Shown here: piece after piece, positions 34,697 to 46,985 of the stretch
How positions within the stretch are numbered: position 1 is the stretch's first letter
Layout: each line of letters starts with the position of its first letter
From: Syncephalis plumigaleata
Taxonomy: Eukaryota > Zoopagomycota > Zoopagomycetes > Zoopagales > Piptocephalidaceae
Length of the DNA stretch: 64,000 bases
Direction: 5' to 3'
Assembly (NCBI GenBank): GCA_025201365.1
Contig: JAIXMF010000001.1
Coordinates: 558,001-622,000 of the forward strand
Notes under the pieces: generated by a model
The model's input: the letters and a program-made list of their open reading frames with translations, nothing else
What the model was told of the DNA's origin: nothing
Databases searched by the model: none
Made by a program: the position numbers and the translations under genes

Positions 34697-36743
34697 TTAA
34701 GGATCACGTATTGTATGCTTATGATGTTGGTTCACCTGGCGTGTACTCATATTCGGTGATGATACACGATCGTCATCCGCTTCCGTTCCCTCATTCCAGT
34801 CATTCCACGTCCATTGTGAGTCGTGTTTCTGCGATGCTATCAAGGGATCATGACGCGTATCATGGATGGCAGCAGGTTCGAGCATTGGGATGGCCTCGCT
34901 TTCGACTGCATCATGCTTGTCGGCCAGTTGATCAATTCGATTATAGTTTGCGTTACCCGTAGTAATCGGTGTGTCGTCCTTTCCATCGCCACCAACTGTC
35001 AACATGATAAACCCGATGCAAATACCGATACTTCCCATTGCTAAACCAAATGTAATCGCCTTACCCTGCACGAACCAGTCGGTAATGGCTACCATTGGAA
35101 TGATCAGCATCGAGCCTACCGAAACGAACAGCGGAGATATTAACGCGATAATCGGTAGGAAACACGCGTTAGACGTGGCACTAAGTAGACCGATAGAACA
35201 CATGAATCCGAATGTCTCGAGATCTGGCAGTTCGAATGGTTCCCATCCAATCCAGTGTAGTATCGGTAGTGGAATCCAGCAGACGGTCAGCGTGAATACA
35301 CCCATCATGGCTAGGGTCGTTTGTGCGAATAGGACAGAATTATGTCGACTGGGTACTACGTGATGCTTATACAACACTTGATACAGACCATTAAACACCG
35401 CGGTTAATAAGCTGACTATATCCCCTAGAAATGATCCGGAATGATGAGAAGCATCAGGTGGTGGCGGTGGCAATGACACGATATCATTATGAGACGACAC
35501 GAGCACATTAGATGCTACAGTAGTTGCCGTACTATTGACAGTAGCAGCAATGATACTACTAGTGGCAGTGGCAGTGGCAATAGCAATGGCACTAGCAAGA
35601 GTGGCAGTAGTAGCAACAGTATCAGTAGCATTAGTAGCGGCAATAGCCGTACCATTCTGAACAATAGATGGTAATGGGTGCTCCAATGGTGCCGTCATTC
35701 CATCAGAGACTGCCATGAACACAACACCCGCCACACTAATAATGACGGCGGCAATCATACGAGCGCGTATAGGATCTCCCAATAGTAGAACCGAGAACAG
35801 ATATACAAAACAGCATGATGTATTACTGATGGCTGTCAATGCTGCTGCCGATGTCATACCAGCTGCCAAGTACCAGCCGTAACTTGATCCATTGAACACG
35901 GGACTCATCCAAAGCGCTTGCTGTATCATCGGTTTCCAACTCCAATTAGAGGCCATGGCCACATCGTGTATTGGATCATCTTCATTAATGTCATCCTCGT
36001 CGTGGTCGTCGTGGTCGTCGTCGTGAATATTCGTTTTATGCTCGTGCATATGGATAGGATCTGTTCTACGACGTTCTATCACAGATGATTTAAGATATGC
36101 CGCACCACGACCGACACGTCGTTTAAATCGTGTCAGATTACCCGCACCGAGATACTCGATAAAGGCGATAACAGGCCATAGAAATATAAACATACTGTGT
36201 GCCCACCATCTAGAATAATAAACAATAATTAATATACAAAGAGACATGCTCTAACTACTATTACTATTACTACTTACAATATGAAATATGGCTTTTTATA
36301 ATTCTTTCTCGATTGTAAGACTGCGGTAATTTCCTGGAATTGTCGTATTATATCGCGAATAACAATGTCAATCATTATTATACTGTTGTAACGGATACTC
36401 CATCATATACTTACCGTTTGTATAGTAGTAAGTATAAGACCAATAGCTAGTAGCATGAATCCAAACATCATTTTTTGTCGTTCCCGTGCCTTTAAGGCAA
36501 TTCGACGCGTATTCCCAGTGCTACTATCTAATGAGCGCTTTGACGATTTCGGCTGACTACCCTTGGGTGTGAGACTGGATGTTGCAAACGGATTACGCTG
36601 TCTGGACTGACGTGCATTGCAGTGATATCGTTGTCGTCATCACTATAGTCACCAACGGCACGAGTTCTTTCTCTAATACTACCATTGCCGGTACCCCGCG
36701 GCATAGTATCAGACACCGAGGCTAGTTCGTATGACGCTGACAT
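34697..36743 (-). CDS. DMT-superfamily (EamA/SLC35F-like) membrane transporter
   Basis: Three exons (36415-36743, 36278-36333, 34697-36209). A Ser-rich cytosolic N-terminus leads to the first membrane segment (MMFGFMLLAIGLILTT), and about ten segments follow in all. The conserved core includes AALTAISNTSCCFVYLFSVL, VAGVVFMAVSD and a last pair of helices (FGLAMGSIGICIGFIMLTV). A long Ala/Thr/Val insert sits between segments 5 and 6. The layout fits SLC35F5/YML018C-type vacuolar carriers; the substrate is unknown. Exon 1 has a one-base frame change near 36600: the frame before it and the one that enters NPFATSSLTPKG and the first membrane helix differ. This is probably an assembly error. Confidence 0.8.
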
Positions 36744-37675
36744 TGTGTGCTATAGGGGCAGGATGAACAAGTTCGACTACGAAATAGCCCTAAGAAGTAA
36801 GAAAAGAAGAAGAAGCGACCACAATATGTATATATATATATCGGTATAGGTATAAGTATATATGTATATCAAGAGCAACAGCAGTAGCAGTAGCAGCAGC
36901 AGCAATAAAAGTAAAAGTGCCACCAAATAAAGAAAGAGCCAGGCATAGACTAGGAAACGTATGCTTCTACTCGTATTAATATGAGGGATAGTCAGCAAAC
37001 GATGCTAATGATAGGAGAGGTGGCGCGGTAATAATACGGTTGTATGGGTATAAAAGAAACAGTGGTGCAATGGCGGTGTTGCGTGTAGTGGAAATTGAAT
37101 TTTACCCGGCCTGAAACGTGGTACACAATTCCCATATATCCTTCACTTTACGGAGGCAATTGAGCAATGTTTACGGGTTTCGTCTACCTCACTGGATGAT
37201 GACGGTTAATACGCTCTCACCTTTCAATTGAACGGTCTAAATTCCAAAAAGAATACTCGGACGTATAATTCTCGTTCGATCTGACGTTCTGATTGGAATG
37301 GTCCATTTTGTAGATGATCTTGTATGTCAATACCAACTGTTTACCCGCTATTTTGTTTCCAATAATGGTAGTGACTATTGTCAATATCGAATCCATAAAC
37401 GGTAGAACGTAAATAAATGTACAATAAATATGAAACACAATTCAACTAGAGTGGAATAACTGATGAGATTATCATTGTGTACGTGATATAATAGCAACAT
37501 GAATTATACTAGATATGTGGGCACTTATGTTTGTGATAATATTTGACAATATTTTATTATGCTGCTGTAATATGTAGTCCATTAGCATGAACAAAAAGAT
37601 GTCAAATTTATATGACGTTATGTACTAATTTATAGATTCATAAAATTTGTTGATGATATCGCGATGGTGTCATCA
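36744..37675. other. Intergenic, 0.9 kb
   Basis: It contains TA/GTATA repeats (36823-36870) and a CAG-type run (36880-36905) in the transporter leader. A short minus frame at 37217-37438 has no recognisable features. No gene supported. Confidence 0.4.
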
Positions 37676-39542
37676 CTAGAGACCTAAATCAATCTTTGCA
37701 CCACCAAGATTAACGTTAGCATCTAGGAGCTTTTTCTCTTTATCACCGCCACTATTGACTTGTCTGCTTCCATTTTCCTTAGAGCCGCCACTTTCTCCTT
37801 CAGCTGGATCAGATAGTGGTGGTAGTGAAGTAGATGGAGCAGGGGTAGGAGCAGGAGCAGGAGGAGACTCAGGAGCAGGAACAGGAGCAGGAGTAGGACA
37901 GGGCAGGGCAGGAGCTGGGTAGCAGGAGCAGGAGGGAGGAGACTCAGGAGCAGGAAAGGAGCTGGAGGATCAATAGGAGCGGGTACTGGAGCTGGTTGTT
38001 CACTGCTGGAGCAGATTGAGGAGGAGGAGGAGACTCAGGAGCTGTGGTAGGAGCTGGAGGAGAAGGCTCAGAAGTAGGAGCGGGTACTGGAGCTGGTTGT
38101 CCAACTGCTGGAGCAGCAGCAGGAGGAGTGGCTGGTGCAGATGGAAGAGGAGCTGGAGGTTGCTGAGGAAGTTCAGTAGGAGCAGCTGAAGGAGTTGGCA
38201 GCTGAGCTACAGGTGGTTGAGCAGGTTCCGTAGGAGTAACTGGTGGAGCTGGTTGCTGGGGAGACTCATTAGGAGAAGTGCCAGGACCAGCCGGATTTGG
38301 CTGTGTTCCTGGAGGCGATGGAATAGCTGTATCTTGCTGTGGAACTGACGGGTTGCTTGGTGATGCAGAATTAGCAGGGTTAGGCAGAGAAGCTGGTGGG
38401 TTTAACACTGGTGGCGTCACTACTGGGGTCGTAGGAGTGGGCACAGCTACAGGAGCTGAGGTGGAAGTTGACGTCGTCGCTGGTGACGAGACAGCAGGAT
38501 TAGTGGTGTTGGTTGGCGTGACTGGAGGATTAGAGGTCGAAGTAGCGTTATTCGACGGGATGGCAGGAGCCGGTGCGGAATTATAGGGAGCTGGCTTTGG
38601 AGCTGATACTGGATAGGCAGTCTCAGTGCGATACGATGATTTAACGGTGGTATACTTTGGATAGCTGTTAGGTTTCGAGGGTGCTGGCACTATAGGCACA
38701 TCGTGCTTGTCTGGCTTGGATGTCGTGGCATACGTCTTGTAGACTGGCGGTGAGGTACTTGGTGTCACAATTGGAATATCGTGAGTTTTAGTTGTGACTG
38801 TGCTTGGCTCATATGCAGCTTGAGAAGGGACAAAAGTAACATCTGGGGATGGAGCTGCTGGGGCCACAACAGGCGCCGATGGTGTAACTGGAGCAGCCAC
38901 AGGAGCAGGTGCTGGCATTACTGGCGCAGGCATTACTGGAGCTGCTGGAACTGGAACTGGCGCTACTGGTGCATCATTGCGTACAATACAATGAGCATAC
39001 GGCTCGCTACGATTGCCAGTAGGAGTGCGGCGCTTTAATTGTTGTCGATCCCATGCGCCACATGAGAAATCGGAGGCTGTGGACAGTTTCATCTCTAGAC
39101 CATACTGTCCTGTCCATGTCCAGCGAGTGGCACAATGTGCAACGTCCTTACACTTTTTCTTTTCGCACTCTTGACAAGCACACTCAAGAAAGGCGTCGTC
39201 GCAGCATTCTTTAGTGGTGCCACATGTCGTATAACAATTGTGATGGTGGCGAACACATGACTGATATACGGCGGGCCAGGTGGCTTCAATAAGATCCCCC
39301 GCAGATGGAGTAACCGTGTAGTCTTGCGAGTTAGCCAAGCATTGGATGGGCGGTCGAGTAAGCGGGTTATTACTTGGATTAGTTGATTGTGTGCTATTAG
39401 TAGCGGCAGTGGTAGTATTAGTAGTAATAGAAGTAGAAGTAGAAGTGGTGGTGGTGGTGGAATAAATGGTGTGAGCACGACCAACAGCGCTGCTTGAAAA
39501 GACAAGCAACACCGTTGCAATAATTAATTGTCGGGGATGCAT
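37676..39542 (-). CDS. Secreted PLA2-like protein with a long Pro/Ala-rich tail
   Basis: Signal peptide (RQLIIATVLLVFSSSAVG), then a Thr/Ser/Asn linker, then a Cys-rich domain of about 110 residues (about 70-185): SCVRHHHNCYTTCGTTKECC, DDAFLECACQEC and further cysteines. The layout is that of fungal secreted phospholipase A2, but the usual His-Asp pair of the catalytic loop is not evident: the loop reads HHHNCY. It may therefore be a non-catalytic wall or adhesion domain. The rest is a low-complexity Pro/Ala/Ser/Thr tail with PAP-type repeats and a KxxDVPIVP-like repeat. One long frame ends at 37944. A second tail piece in another frame ends ...GGAKIDLGL at 37676 and is probably the true C-terminus, with small frame breaks in the repeat. 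Confidence 0.65.
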
Positions 39543-40365
39543 AGTGAATTAATACACCAGCATCAAAGGCAGGATAATAATAGTAATAGAAATAGTAATA
39601 ATAGTAATAATTGTATAAAGTATATTAATATAAATAATAGTGTTGTTGATTATGTCAAACAAGATTAATTATCGCAAAGCCACCGGTCTAATAGTGCTTG
39701 TATTGCACAATTAAAAGAAAGAGAAAGAAAGAGAGAAAAGAGATAGATAGATAGATAGATCGATAGGAAGAAAAAAGATACGAATTAGAAAGAGGGAAAG
39801 AGAACTATCATCGTCTGGCAAAGCTATTTGACGAAATAGCAAACGTTTATTAGCATATCTGAATGGCCTCGACGCCCTGTTCCATTTTTCATTGCATAAC
39901 ATGTTATTGGTGCCTATCATGGTAGAGGGTCCAAGTGGTGATATGCATGAAACACGCGTATGAATCTATGAACCAATGAACAAACGTGCCCGCGTGGTCC
40001 ATTTTCAGTCTCCATTTCTCCATTTCTCCATGTCTCCTATGTCTCTATCTCTCTCTATATCTATCTCTCTGGTAGATACGACTTCGTTTTCCCGTCTATC
40101 ATTCAATGGCATTTCCAGTATACAGTTGCGTGTTACTAGTTCCTTTTTACGATTGGTGCAAGTAAATGCAAGCATGGCAAATACCTGTTACGGTAAGGTT
40201 TATTGAGTGGTGATGACTTTCGTGTGACCGGTCTCTGCAGAGATTTTGCACTAGAGGCCTAAAACGAAATGAACAATCACGTTCGCGCCATACCATTGTA
40301 CATTTCAACTCTTTGTTTCATGTGCCTTTCAAAAACGGCACTTTTCGTTTCTTCAGCCTTTTTTT
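39543..40365. other. Intergenic between divergent genes, 0.8 kb
   Basis: Divergent promoter region. It has purine-rich DNA with a GATA run near 39743-39760 on the left and a CT-rich run near 40016-40070 on the right. No gene seen. Confidence 0.4.
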
Positions 40366-42727
40366 GTGGCATTCTTCTATCTTGCATCAAATATCATGTT
40401 ACCAAGCATTTTGTTATATCTCACTCTTTTCATTTCAGTGACCATCATCGGGTCAATACAACTGCATAGTGTACAAGCTAAAATCACTATTTCTGACGAG
40501 AAATGGGATCCTATCGTTACTACATCCACTTATGATCGCTTCCAAACGTATACAAGCCATTATGACAAGTCTGGAGCGCTTCTAACTCTAGTATTTGATA
40601 CTAGCGCAGAAGGCTGTGTGTTTAAGCGACTAAACGCTGGTATGGCAGGTGTTTCTGAACTTGCCACTAATGCTTCAACGTACAATAGCTTTGCTTATCT
40701 GATCAATTGGGGATTGGCAGTGTCGCGTAAATGCGGCACAGTGGAGAACGTAAGTACTCGCTACTAATAGTCTGTATTGACTAAGCACGCGGCACATTCA
40801 ATAACCATTATTACTTCCTCTTCTTTCTTCTCTCTCTCTTTCTCTTATATATATATATATAGGTGATGCAATTGGCTTTGGAAGAATCGGCACATCAGCA
40901 AACCATTGGTTTTCCCCCCGTTGACTTGATTGTATTCTACACTGCCAAGCAAAATGGTAGCGCAGAGTTATGGGGTCCCACATTCGATTCGTGGGGTACC
41001 GACGAGGAGTATGCCAAAGTCAGGCGACTTACTCCGACATTCATAAGTCGAGAAGGAGCTAAAGAGATTGTAGATAAGAAAAAACGTATTCAAGTCTATA
41101 CACTACGCTTTCATGCTACACAAGGTATGTCGAGTGAAATGGCTTGCTTGTTAAATCAATGATTTACCTATTCACGCGTGTTTATATTTCAACAGAGCTT
41201 GGACCATGGAACGAGTATTTCTTCGACACCGGATTTCAAGTTAAAACATGGATCTTATTTGCACTGGTAGGCTAATTCATCCCGCTTACCATGTTATCCA
41301 TTGTTGTTAACGCTTTACATTGATCGACATTTAGGCAATCATATGTTTGCTCTACGCTGTAATCCGCTTTGGATGGTTAATCTACCTGGGCGGTGTACGC
41401 CGTGATTTACGCCTGACCATCATGATATTGGCTATAGTGAGCACAGCACGTAAGCTACTTGTTTGATATCAATTTAACGGATGATTCTAATACGTTGCTA
41501 CCATCGATCGCTATTCATAGTGTTTTGCTACAGAGTACCTACATACAATACCGCTAGTATCGTGATAGATCATATCAGTCAATTGGGGGCTATAGTAGCA
41601 TTTGAACTACTCCTATGGCATTGGTAAGTGTTCGCATACCGATGAGTATAGGGATAGGCATATGACATTGTTGTTAACGCACATCAATCAGGTCTGTTCG
41701 TGGCAAGACGATATTTCCACGTAGATCGGTAGTGGGATTCCGGATTTTTATCGTTATCCATCTACTACTCGAGCTAGTAATGTGTGTCTTTTACATCCTA
41801 AGGCGAGGGGCGGAAGTAGAGGGTGTATTAGCCAGGGATCGCTTAGTGTTCACCGGTATCGTGGCACCGATTGCCGCGTTCACCGGTGTCCTCGTATTCG
41901 GTGGTTTCGGTAAGTGTCTACCTCATGTTTATCATCATTGGTTAACAATTTCCATGACATGTCATTGCATCGCTAGGTATCTGGTTTTTCATTTGTACCT
42001 ATCGTGTTAGACGTCACTCGCAAGCCCGTTGGCGATTCGTTCAGGTAAGAATTGATCCCTCGATATGATATCGGAATGTGTGCATGTGTCCCATGACATA
42101 TAACTAATATCTATTTCATTTATTTAGCTGTCCATTTTTTCGTTAATCGCGTCGTTGACATTTATACTGGAATCGACCACTACCTTCGTGGGTGGTTATG
42201 GCACGGTGGGCAGTAATAATGCCACGTCATCCGAGATAAACTATATCAATGTAGTGACGCTTATTCTCGTATTCATACGAAGTGTTATCTGCTTGGGCGT
42301 ATGGGGTGTTGGCTGGCCACGTCGCGGCGACACTTTCGACACGCCTACATCGATGAACCAACAGTCGAACAAGGGAAAGAACGCGAAAGAGAACAGTAAT
42401 AGTAACAGCAACAACAATAACAATAACAACAATAACAATAACAGCAATAGCAATAACAATAATAATGCCACCTTCGACTCACGATCGGAGAGACGATGGA
42501 GCACGTTCGGTTGGGTTCGATTGGCATCGGCACTCGGTCATAATCGCGATAGTCATCATGGTAGCGTGTCCAACAACAGTTCTAGGCCAAGGGTAGATCC
42601 ACGTCGTTTGAATCTACTAGAGGAGAATAGTGTTTGCGAAGAGGAAAGCATGCAAGTAGAAGCTATGGGCGAGACGATTGATATTAAGACAGTTTTCGTT
42701 ACCGACCAATACGAGATGGAACACTAG
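40366..42727 (+). CDS. Seven-segment membrane protein with GPWN ectodomain, paralog 3
   Basis: Eight exons (40366-40749, 40863-41124, 41196-41266, 41335-41449, 41521-41623, 41692-41909, 41977-42044, 42128-42727) give 606 residues; the Met at 40396 is an equally good start. A signal peptide (LPSILLYLTLFISVTIIG) precedes an ectodomain with GCVFKRLN and SRKCGT cysteines. The junction motif is QELGPWNEYF. Seven hydrophobic segments follow, the last ending GVGWPRR. The 71-, 115-, 218- and 68-base exons match paralog 1 exactly, and 71, 115 and 218 match paralog 2. The tail carries an Asn/Ser homopolymer tract (about 42392-42468). Probably a lineage-specific receptor-like family member; ligand unknown. 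Confidence 0.75.
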
Positions 42728-43222
42728 CTAGCCAGTTAGTTAGCTAGATAATAGATGATGATGTGAACAAACAACACACGTATATATATATATATATACA
42801 CGTAAACACATATACACATACACATGCATCTTTTATGATGTACAACAATTAATTTTAAGGAACGCTAATGCAGGTTCCTGATGTTTTATTTTAATATTTG
42901 ATTGGTTTTAAATCTTGAAAGAACGGGGATAATGTCACTAGCACATTTCGTACGTATGACAATAAAGTAGATGATTTATAGTATAAACGGATTATAATTA
43001 ATGAAAGTAGATGAGAAAGAGGTAGAAGAGGTAGAAGAGGAAGGATGAGAAGAAGTAGTAATAACAAAACAAAGCGTATTAAACCGATTGAAATCAGGGA
43101 ATTCGTTATAAAGAACTAATAATGTAAAGCACCAATATCACTAACGACAATTACTACTACTGCTACTACTACTGCTACTACTACTGCTACTACTACTATA
43201 GTATATATATGTACGGATATTA
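42728..43222. other. Convergent intergenic region with microsatellites
   Basis: 3' ends of two convergent genes. It has a TA run near 42781-42797 and a (CTA/CTG)n run at 43151-43200. No gene. Confidence 0.4.
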
Positions 43223-45625
43223 TTATCGCCATAGGCCGCCTTTAGGTACTTTACGTGCACGTTCCATTGCTTTTGCGTAAACACGACTATACGTGTTAAC
43301 CGGACCACCCTTCTGATCCCATCCCAGTGCAACCGAGGAACTGACCAGTCCCTCGAGGAATGCCTCGTAAATGGCGGAATCCCGTCTTAACCGATGGAAA
43401 TCCTCTATTGCGTCATTGAGTGCACGTCGTAACGAGTTACTCGTACGTGTCGAGTCAGGTTCGAATAGATACGCGTTATACGAGGAGTAGAACTCGGCAT
43501 CGGTATTTTGCTTAACCTTGATGATGTCAACATCTGTCGTCGGTTTATCGTCCGTTGTTTGTTGTTGTATTAGATTTGCTGATGTATTTTTTATATAAGG
43601 ACTTGGCTTGCTCGACGATAAAACCGGTCGATCAACGAGGAATTCGCGGAGTCCGCCAACACCCGTGGAAATGACGGCCGCACCGAATAGTAGACCCTCT
43701 GCGGCAACAAGACCGAAACTCTCGGTTCGACTTGGTACAAAGGCGAAATCGGCAGCCGTACGCAGATAGATGCCCCAACGTTTCTGCTCCATCTCCTCGT
43801 CGATCAGTAGCACGTTGTTCGGGTATTGATCACGTAGTTCAACCACTCTGTGATGAGCGTAGTTATTCTTCTGCCCCATCATTACAAAGCGTGCATTACG
43901 AGATACAAGTATTCGGTTGCCTCGTGGAAGAACTCCAATCCCTTGTTGTATTGGAACCGACCGATGAACAGGATGATCGGTCGATTCAAGTCCTCAATAG
44001 TTAGTAGTTTGTTGCGATACAAGTATTCCTTGGCGGCCTGTTTCTTGTCGGCGATAAGTGCCCCGTCAGGCGCACTACTCCATGGCCATTCGGGATAGCG
44101 TCGCGGGAAGGTAAGATGCTCGCGTGATAGTTCCGGCGATGCAAATGGATTACGCGCGTATAAATCGATACCATTGGTGATGCCGATGAACGACTATCGC
44201 GTGCCTTGGTCAGAATGGCGTCCATGGCGATCTCTTTCATGTGGAATTTTAATCGACCCTCTACCAAATCAGCCGTAAGACTACGCGATACGAATGTTAC
44301 CATATCGGCGTGATTGATGCCCAATGGCGACATGAACACTTCGTTGCCGTAGCGATACTGATTGAGTTGACGACGTTCAGTCGACGGGAAATCGAGGAAC
44401 TTATCGACATTACCCGCTTCATTCAGATAGAGTACTTCGTCCGAATAATCATGAAGTGTATACACGATACCTGGACGTCCACCGACATCGAATGCACCCG
44501 CCGTGATACGTTGAGCGAGGAAATGAGTAAGGAATGCAATGGTCGCCCCGTGTATATGAACCACACCGATACCATTGGTTGACTCCACCATTGATGCAGA
44601 TGATGCAGGGGATGCTAATGATGTTTCATTGGTAGGAATATGTTGTCATGTTCAGACGATTCAATGCGGGTGTGGATGATATTGATTCTTGGTGAATGTG
44701 TTCAATAAGTCGAGCAGTGGCCTTCTGAAAGTAAAGATCTCTCCATTCTTGTGGTAAATCTCTGGGTGAACTATAGATATCTAGTACACTTTGTGCGTAG
44801 AAAGCCTGATTGAACGGGTGTACATTGCCGGTCCCACTAAATAAACGGTAATGGCACTCGTGTTCGTATTATCGATCCAGTAAGGCATCGTGTATACGCT
44901 GAATTTTATCTCTTGCATCTCCCGTTCAGATTGAGCGTGTGGATTCTGGGAGGCAGCGGCAAACCTGGCCTGATTAACTTGCCAGTCACCGCCATATCCT
45001 TTACCTGGATATACCGATACGCTTAGATTGGCATAGGGTGTAATACTTGCCGCTATCGGTAGCTGACGTGTCAACGAATAAACGGCAATATAACGGATAC
45101 ATCGACGTTGCCATCGCGTTGTTGCTGTTTAGCCAGTGCTGTTAACACGGCACCTAGTCCACCCATAGAAGAAGGACCGAATTCTTTCGCCACGTGAAAT
45201 ACACGTGTACCTTGTGCGATTGTAGCGGTACTCGACATGTTAAGATGCTTATAGGGAACAGGCGGAAATATTTTGAGATCTGACATTGAACCAGAGGGGA
45301 ATGCGCATTGGTTAGCCGAACATAGTAGCATATGGAATAATGACAGTAACATCGTCGTCTTCTTGTTACTTACCGACTCTTCCCGGTTCCCATCGATGGA
45401 ACATTAACGTGTAGCCGACAAAGACGACAATCGATTCGACCAAGGAAAGTAGCAAAATGAGTAGACTTAGCTTTTGCCAAAGTTGACGCCATTACGATTG
45501 CCATTTGATCGATGGAACATATCGTTGCTCGCGCGACGATTACTTCGTTGATATCGCGAAGGCATCGTTGGATACAATTCGATAGGCTGTTCACGAGGAG
45601 CCGTATAAGTTGTATTGCCAAACAT
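43223..45625 (-). CDS. Membrane-anchored GT5 (glycogen/starch synthase-like) glycosyltransferase
   Basis: The N-terminus (MFGNTTYTAPREQPI) is cytosolic and basic. It leads to one membrane anchor (LLILLLSLVESIVVFVGYTL) and, after an intron (about 45280-45373), a full GT5 catalytic region. Motifs: RVFHVAKEFGPSSMGGLGAV (nucleotide-sugar loop), VHIHGATIAFL, GIVYTLHDYSDEVLY, ITNGIDLYARNPF, PIILFIGRFQYNKGLEFF, RNARFVMMGQKN, PSRTESFGLVAAEGLLFGA and GGLREFLV. The family transfers glucose from a nucleotide sugar to make alpha-glucan. At least six one-base frame breaks occur along the gene, mostly a base missing from a short homopolymer (for example TTT where TTTT is expected). All motifs are otherwise intact, so I treat it as one functional gene in imperfect sequence; a young pseudogene is the alternative. 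Confidence 0.82.
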
Positions 45626-46985
45626 TTTCTAAATGAAATCTAGTAGTTGTAGTTGTAGTAGTAATAGTAAGGAATATAAGACGTAAAGTTGTGACAAGAA
45701 GTTGACTACTACTACTACTATGCCAACACTACTATAAATTCTCCAATCGATGGACAAGTATGTCGGTTAGAAATGAGACAGTAGCACTGGAGAGAATAGC
45801 CAAGTGTCGTGCTTGTGCCACGTATACGCATATACACACGACGTACACGTACACTGAACACAAATAGTTGGAATGGTCTACGACAAGTTAATTATAAAGC
45901 GTAGTAAGTAGACCAACGACAAACAAATACTAAAAAGAAAGCAAGTAAGCAAGAAAGAGAATTAAAAAGTATATAATAATGATAGTAGTAATAGTGTAAT
46001 AATAAGACTGACGACGACGACGTATTTGTGTTTATGTGTTTGTGTGTATTTCAATAAGTAAGTCAAATGTGCCGGCAACAATATATGGGAAAGAAGAAGG
46101 AAGAAGCCAGGTTGATAAACATGTGTGTGTGTGATGCCATGCAAATCAAAGGCTCTTAAACATTGGCGGAGTGTTAAAGGAAAAAGGCTTCTCATTTTTT
46201 TACGGATGGAATTCGTGCAGTATCCGCGCCACAGGAGAATATCAGACACGCACACAAACACGCCCATACAATGAAGGATAACAGCTACTCTTTTCAAAGG
46301 AAAAACCTGAAAGTAACAGGAACATTACACTTCCTTCGGAGGATATCAGGTAGTACAGGTGCTATGAAGGCATCCGTATTTCAATCCATCTAGACTGCGC
46401 GTTATGTAGCTGTGCTTTTTGAGGTATCATCAAGCATGTGCCAATAAGGGCAGAGACTGAATTCACCAAGGTTACTATCCGTATTTGGCGACTGAATTTC
46501 TAGCAACATCTACATCTACATGTACATCTACATGTATGTGTATGTGTATACTTTGTTCTACAACATTGCCAATGGGTATTCAGGTAATGTAAATGGAATT
46601 CTTAGTATATCGGAGAATCATCATTACTCTATATTGGTTTAATTCATTACAATGAAATGATAAGTGATGTGGCTGGAGCAAACAATCTTGTGCTGCATAC
46701 TGCAGTATAGAACCAATAAGATCTAGCGCTCCATTACAGCTATATAGTAGTAGACTGCGCTTTTCTTTGTACACGCTGTATGTTCTAGATAGATTATCAG
46801 AGCAATACAACACATGCAATGGCATCATTGACACTCATGGTAGCCATATGGCATTTGCTATGATTTGATTTGATTGATTTTTTTCTTTTTTTTTACTTTC
46901 AACTTTTTCAACTTTTGTCCTTGAATTCCTTAACGTACATACAATCTATATATACACGAGGCAGTTTACTATTTCTTTCAATATA
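45626..46985. other. Divergent intergenic region, 1.36 kb
   Basis: Shared upstream region of the GT5 gene (minus) and EMG1 (plus). CA/TG-rich stretches occur near 46025-46050 and 46115-46132. A short minus frame (46580-46834) has no domain and is not counted. A T-rich tract directly precedes the EMG1 start region (46870-46915). Confidence 0.4.

Noticed and set aside
38278-38586. Gly/Val-rich plus-strand frames over the Pro/Ala-rich tail
   Set aside because: Antisense shadows of a biased repeat; the minus-strand frame has the signal peptide and Cys-rich domain.
43223-45625. Calling the GT5 gene a pseudogene because of its frame breaks
   Set aside because: The same kind of one-base homopolymer break occurs in several essential genes nearby and every catalytic motif is intact, so sequence error is the simpler reading, though not proven.
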